Positions 60,567 through 64,000 of a stretch of DNA of 64,000 nt are shown in pieces (position 1 is the first letter of the stretch; every line of letters starts with the position of its first letter). This stretch comes from Pelomicrobium methylotrophicum. GTDB taxonomy: Bacteria; Pseudomonadota; Gammaproteobacteria; Burkholderiales; UBA6910. Made by a program: the position numbers and the translations under genes. Location: NCBI RefSeq assembly GCF_008014345.1, contig NZ_VPFL01000014.1:36112-100111 (forward strand). Reading direction: 5' to 3'. The notes below the pieces were generated by a model. The model was not told the DNA's origin. It made no database searches and saw only the letters and a list, made by a program, of their open reading frames with translations.

Positions 60567-62966
60567 ATGGGCGCCATCTCGGAGAAACTCGAACGTCAGG
60601 AAAGACTCAGCGGTGTCGGCTGTCAACGCAAACGAAAGGAAGATCTGCGCTTTATCCAGGGCAAAGGAACCTATATAGATGACATAAAGCTACCCGGCAT
60701 GCTGCACGCGGACCTGGTACGCAGCCCTTACGCCCATGCCCGAATCAAGTCGATCAATGTCGAGAAAGCGCTAGCTCTGCCTGGCGTGCACGCAGTACTG
60801 ACGGCAAAGGACCTCAAGCCACTCAATCTGCACTGGATGCCAACTCTGGCCGGGGACGTGCAGGCAGTGCTGGCAGACGAAAAAGTCTGCTTCCAGCACC
60901 AGGAAGTCGCCATGGTCATCGCCGACGATCGCTACATCGCTGCCGACGCTGTGGACCTAGTTCAGGTGGAGTACGAGGAACTTCCGCCGCTGGTGGACCC
61001 CCGCAAAGCGATGGACCCTGATGCGCCGGTTATCCGACCGGATCTGGAAGGCAAGACTCAGGGTGCTCACGGCAAGCGTGTTCATCCTAACCACATCTTC
61101 ACCTGGGAAGTGGGCGACAAGACAGGCACGGATCAGGTGTTCGCCTCGGCAGAGGTCACGGTCAGAGAACAGATCACCTATCAACGTGTGCACGCATCTC
61201 CGCTAGAGACTTGTGGTTGCGTGGCCTCGTTCGAGAAGGCTAGTGGTGATCTAAAAATATGGCTTACTTCACAGGCGCCCCACGTGGTGCGCACCGTTGT
61301 GTCGATGCTCTCAGGCATCGACGAAAGCAAGGTTCACGTCGTCTCCCCGGACGTGGGCGGCGGTTTTGGGGTAAAGGTAGGCGTGTACCCGGGTTACGTA
61401 GTTGCCATTGTTGCTTCCATCGTACTGGGGCGGCCGGTGAAATGGATCGAGGACCGCATCGAGCACCTTGCCACTACGGCCTTTGGACGGGATTACCACA
61501 TGACGGGGGAGCTGGCGGCAGACAGGAACGGCCGCATCCGGGCGCTGCGCGTACACGTGCTCGCAGACCACGGTGCGTTCGACGCTTGTGCCGATCCGAG
61601 CAAATGGCCTGCTGGCTTTTTTCACACGTGTACCGGTTCGTATGACATTCCCAAGGCCTACGTCCGAGTCGATGGGGTCTATACCAACAAGGCACCGGGT
61701 GGCGTTTCCTATCGCTGTTCCTTCCGTATCACTGAGGCCTCGTATCTGATCGAGCGCATGATCGACGTGCTGGCGCAGAAACTTGGTATCGACAAAGCTG
61801 AGATTCGCTTCCGGAATTTCATCCAGCCAGAACAGTTCCCGTATCGCTCGGCGCTTGGTTGCGAGTATGACAGCGGAAACTATCCTGCAGCACTGAAAAA
61901 AGTTCTCGAAGCAGTAGACTACCCGGCACTGCGTAGGGAACAGGCAAAAAAGCGCGCCCGCGGTGAGCTCATGGGCATTGGAATTTCTACCTTTACCGAA
62001 ATGGTTGGGGCGGGTCCCACGAAGACTTGCGACATCTTGGGCGTAGGGATGTTCGACAGCTGTGAGATCCGCATCCATCCTACCGGTAGCGCCATTGCCC
62101 GCTTCGGTACCAAGGATCAGGGGCAGAGTCATCGCACCACGTACGCCCAAATCCTGGCGAGCGAGATCGGTATTCCCTCGGATCATATCGTGATTGAAGA
62201 GGGAGACACTGATACTGCGCCGTACGGGCTTGGCACCTATGGCTCGCGTTCTACGCCGACCGCAGGCGCAGCGGCGGCGCGGGCGGGGCGAAAAATTCGC
62301 GATAAGGCCCGCAAGATCGCTGCCCACCTGCTCGAAGTGAGCGAGGACGATCTGGAATGGGACGTGGACCGGTTTGTGGTCAAAGGCGTTCCAGAACAGT
62401 TCAAGACGATGAAGGACATTGCCTGGGCGGCGTACAACAATGTTCCGGAAGGTATGGAACCGGGCCTGGAAGCGGTGGAGTACTACGATCCACCCAATTT
62501 TACTTTTCCCTTCGGTGCCTATATATGCGTGGTGGACATCGACCGTTTCACTGGGGAAGTTAAGGTGAGACGCTTCTATGCCCTGGACGACTGCGGCACG
62601 CGTATCAACCCGATGATCATTGAAGGTCAGGTGCACGGCGGACTTACCGAGGCGTTCGCGGTGGCAATGGGCCAGGAGCTGGCCTATGACAAGCACGGCA
62701 ACATCCTGGGGGCGAGCTTCATGGACTTCTTCTTGCCGACTGCGGTGGAGACGCCTAAGTGGGAAACTGACTATACAGTGACGCCTTCGCCTCATCATCC
62801 CATTGGCGCCAAGGGCGTAGGCGAGTCGCCCCACGTGGGGGGAGTATCCGCCTTCTCTAACGCAGTCATCGATGCGTTCGCACATCTCGGTGTAACCCAT
62901 ATCAACATGCCGTACACCGCGTGGAAGGTGTGGAAAACCATTCACCAGCTTGGACTGGACAAGTAA
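60567..62966 (+). CDS. coxL: CO dehydrogenase large subunit, form I (CoxL)
   Basis: The 799-residue Mo-Cu catalytic subunit oxidises CO to CO2. The form I motif is SYRCSFR (381-387), with Ser in place of the usual Ala; Cys384 is the expected Cu ligand. Glu753 in GVGESPHVGG is the expected active-site acid. ATG 60567 begins MGAISEKLERQERLSG. It follows coxS by one base. It is a bona fide form I enzyme rather than form II (AYRGAGR). Confidence 0.96.
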   Translation: MGAISEKLERQERLSGVGCQRKRKEDLRFIQGKGTYIDDIKLPGMLHADLVRSPYAHARIKSINVEKALALPGVHAVLTAKDLKPLNLHWMPTLAGDVQAVLADEKVCFQHQEVAMVIADDRYIAADAVDLVQVEYEELPPLVDPRKAMDPDAPVIRPDLEGKTQGAHGKRVHPNHIFTWEVGDKTGTDQVFASAEVTVREQITYQRVHASPLETCGCVASFEKASGDLKIWLTSQAPHVVRTVVSMLSGIDESKVHVVSPDVGGGFGVKVGVYPGYVVAIVASIVLGRPVKWIEDRIEHLATTAFGRDYHMTGELAADRNGRIRALRVHVLADHGAFDACADPSKWPAGFFHTCTGSYDIPKAYVRVDGVYTNKAPGGVSYRCSFRITEASYLIERMIDVLAQKLGIDKAEIRFRNFIQPEQFPYRSALGCEYDSGNYPAALKKVLEAVDYPALRREQAKKRARGELMGIGISTFTEMVGAGPTKTCDILGVGMFDSCEIRIHPTGSAIARFGTKDQGQSHRTTYAQILASEIGIPSDHIVIEEGDTDTAPYGLGTYGSRSTPTAGAAAARAGRKIRDKARKIAAHLLEVSEDDLEWDVDRFVVKGVPEQFKTMKDIAWAAYNNVPEGMEPGLEAVEYYDPPNFTFPFGAYICVVDIDRFTGEVKVRRFYALDDCGTRINPMIIEGQVHGGLTEAFAVAMGQELAYDKHGNILGASFMDFFLPTAVETPKWETDYTVTPSPHHPIGAKGVGESPHVGGVSAFSNAVIDAFAHLGVTHINMPYTAWKVWKTIHQLGLDK

Positions 62967-62995
62967 GCACGGGCCACTCCCAGGAGAGCCGTTCA

Positions 62996-63592
62996 ATGGA
63001 AGTAACCCTAGAGAAGGTATACCCGGTTTCGACGCCAGCAGCCGCTGCGTGGCGGGTTTTATCGGATATCCGTAGCGTGGCTCAATGCATGCCGGGCGCT
63101 GAAATTACCGAACAGATCGACGCGAACCGTTACAAGGGTCAGGTGAAGGTTAGAATCGGCCCTGCCACGGCCGCGTTCGATGGAGAGATCGAGGTGCTTG
63201 CCCTCGATCCCGCTCAGATGGCCATGTCACTGCGCGGCAAGGGGTCGGATGTGAAGGGGGCTTCTGCTGCAATCATGGATCTCAGCGCCTACATCCGGCC
63301 CGTCAGTGCAGGTGCATGTGAGCTAGTGGGAACTTCCACCATCAGTGTGACCGGCAAGCTCGCCAATTTCGGTGGCCGCATGATGACTCAGGTCTCGGAC
63401 CAGATTCTCAAGCAGTTCGCCGACAATTTCCGCATGCGCGCGCTCGCTGCCGGCGAGGACGCTGCGGCACAGGAAGCGAGCACGAAGGTTGTGGCGCAGC
63501 CCAGAGAACTCAATGCTCTCGGTATATTCTTCAGGGTGCTTTGGAATTTTATGAAAGGACTATTTCGAAGAAGCACGGCCAAGTCTCAATGA
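62996..63592 (+). CDS. coxG: CoxG-like protein (SRPBCC fold)
   Basis: A 198-residue protein with an SRPBCC domain (residues about 1-145; VSTPAAAAWRVLSDIRSVAQCMPGAE and MSLRGKGSDVKG) and a C-terminal hydrophobic region (NALGIFFRVLWNFMKGLF). CoxG is thought to help anchor CO dehydrogenase to the membrane. CAGGAGAG precedes ATG 62996. Its stop overlaps coxD (ATGA at 63589-63592). Confidence 0.9.
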   Translation: MEVTLEKVYPVSTPAAAAWRVLSDIRSVAQCMPGAEITEQIDANRYKGQVKVRIGPATAAFDGEIEVLALDPAQMAMSLRGKGSDVKGASAAIMDLSAYIRPVSAGACELVGTSTISVTGKLANFGGRMMTQVSDQILKQFADNFRMRALAAGEDAAAQEASTKVVAQPRELNALGIFFRVLWNFMKGLFRRSTAKSQ

Positions 63593-63873
63593 AGCGCGAA
63601 GCGGTGGATTGTTTTTCTGATCTGCGGTCGAAGTTCGAGGCTGTGGGCTACTTGATCGAGCCCGACCTCGCTGTTGCCATCGAGCTGGTCACCCGGTTGC
63701 ATCGTCCACTGCTGATCGAAGGCGAGGCCGGCGTAGGCAAAACAGAGCTTGCCAAAGCCATGGCCAGAGCTTACGGCTGCCAGCTTATCCGGCTCCAGTG
63801 TTACGAGGGTCTGGACATCAACACCGCGGTGTACGAGTGGAATTACCAGCGCCAGTTGCTGGCCATAAAGATA
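63589..63873 (+). pseudogene. coxD: CoxD (MoxR AAA+ ATPase), interrupted 5' part
   Basis: The frame encodes the CoxD N-terminus with the Walker A motif GEAGVGKTELAK and LQCYEGLDINTAVYEWNYQRQLLAIK, the start of the known CoxD sequence. The CoxD sequence then stops; from about 63874 the DNA changes to a mobile element and the frame ends at TAG 63901. CoxD assembles the Cu part of the CO dehydrogenase cofactor. The rest of coxD may resume beyond the window. Confidence 0.85.
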
Positions 63874-64000
63874 GGTTCTTCAGACATTTCTGTGGGTCGG
63901 TAGTAAGCTGTCGCGCATAGTTTTCATGGGAGACATGCGATGGACAGCGTGGAGTTGTACCGGCAATTGCTTGGGCTGACGGCGCCCTGGACGGTGGAGC
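63874..64000 (+). mobile_element. Left end of an ISL3-family insertion sequence
   Basis: GGTTCTTCAGACATTTCTG at 63874-63892 matches the GGTTCTTC/GGCTCTTC terminal repeat type of ISL3 elements. It begins exactly where the CoxD sequence breaks off. A transposase reading frame follows at 63940. The right end and the expected 8-bp duplication are outside the window. Confidence 0.7.
63940..64000 (+). CDS. ISL3-family transposase, N-terminus only
   Basis: ATG 63940 starts MDSVELYRQLLGLTAPWTVE, the typical N-terminus of ISL3 transposases. It runs off the window edge. The upstream sequence has GGGAGAC about six bases before, a possible ribosome binding site. Confidence 0.72.
   Translation, partial: MDSVELYRQLLGLTAPWTVE

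Noticed and set aside
60567..62966. Form II (BMS-type) CoxL
   Set aside because: The active-site motif is SYRCSFR with Cys, not AYRGAGR, so form I is right.
1..64000. CRISPR arrays, tRNA and rRNA genes
   Set aside because: No spaced direct-repeat array, cloverleaf or rRNA segment was recognised by eye. The heptamer arrays have a 7-bp period and do not resemble CRISPR repeats. A tRNAscan/Infernal run would be decisive.

Overview
The window is a high-GC chromosomal segment. The gene families point to a chemolithotrophic betaproteobacterium: a 14-type nuo operon with betaproteobacterial protein features, QmoAB with HdrCB, an RcoM-controlled form I CO dehydrogenase, HemP and RssA-like genes. Aerobic or microaerobic growth on reduced sulfur compounds and CO is an inference from gene content; no 16S rRNA or other taxonomic marker is present.

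Layout. 1-13.5 kb: respiratory complex I genes nuoD to nuoN on the + strand, followed by a Nudix hydrolase. The front of nuoD is preceded by two decayed tandem copies of its own 5' end, each carrying a palindrome. 14-17.1 kb (-): a DSF-type signal synthase (RpfF-like) directly upstream of a MerR-HTH/PAS/GGDEF/EAL protein, apparently a diffusible-signal to cyclic-di-GMP module whose receptor carries a DNA-binding head. 17.5-20.5 kb: htpG behind a strong sigma-32 promoter, facing an HtpX-like protease. 20.6-28.9 kb (-): an enoyl-CoA hydratase, a DUF1850 pair, the electron-transfer complex qmoA-qmoB-hdrC-hdrB, a phosphodiesterase and inorganic pyrophosphatase. 29-36.6 kb (mainly +): hydrolase, patatin, a zinc-peptidase-like secreted protein, Sel1 protein, dtd, speD-speE and a PEBP protein. 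36.8-42.5 kb (-): a very large winged-helix/coiled-coil/AsmA-like membrane protein, a secreted RNase with its barstar inhibitor, a quinone oxidoreductase and a thiol dioxygenase. 42.7-49.9 kb: aldo-keto reductase, a cyclopropane-synthase-like methyltransferase coupled to an FAD oxidoreductase, malonyl-CoA decarboxylase, FAH hydrolase, a short CDF transporter and a MoaD-like protein. 50.1-56.6 kb: iron genes (hemP with a Fur-like site, ExbD remnant, cytochrome c-FTR1 fusion, bacterioferritin, Bfd). 56.8-57.9 kb: class I aldolase with a terminator. 58-64 kb: a lower-GC CO dehydrogenase island, rcoM divergent from coxM-S-L-G-D, with coxD cut by what looks like an ISL3-family insertion at the window edge.

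How it fits together. Complex I, Qmo/Hdr and CO dehydrogenase all feed or draw from the quinone pool, so much of the window concerns electron entry. The iron block supplies and stores iron for these Fe-S and heme enzymes. Several intergenic gaps hold palindromic elements built from 7-bp units (nuoI-nuoJ, qmoB-hdrC, phosphodiesterase-ppa). The observations most worth following are the RpfF/HTH-PAS-GGDEF-EAL pair, the nuoD 5' triplication, the interrupted coxD, the three 20-bp-phased repeats between rcoM and coxM, and the winged-helix to AsmA fusion.
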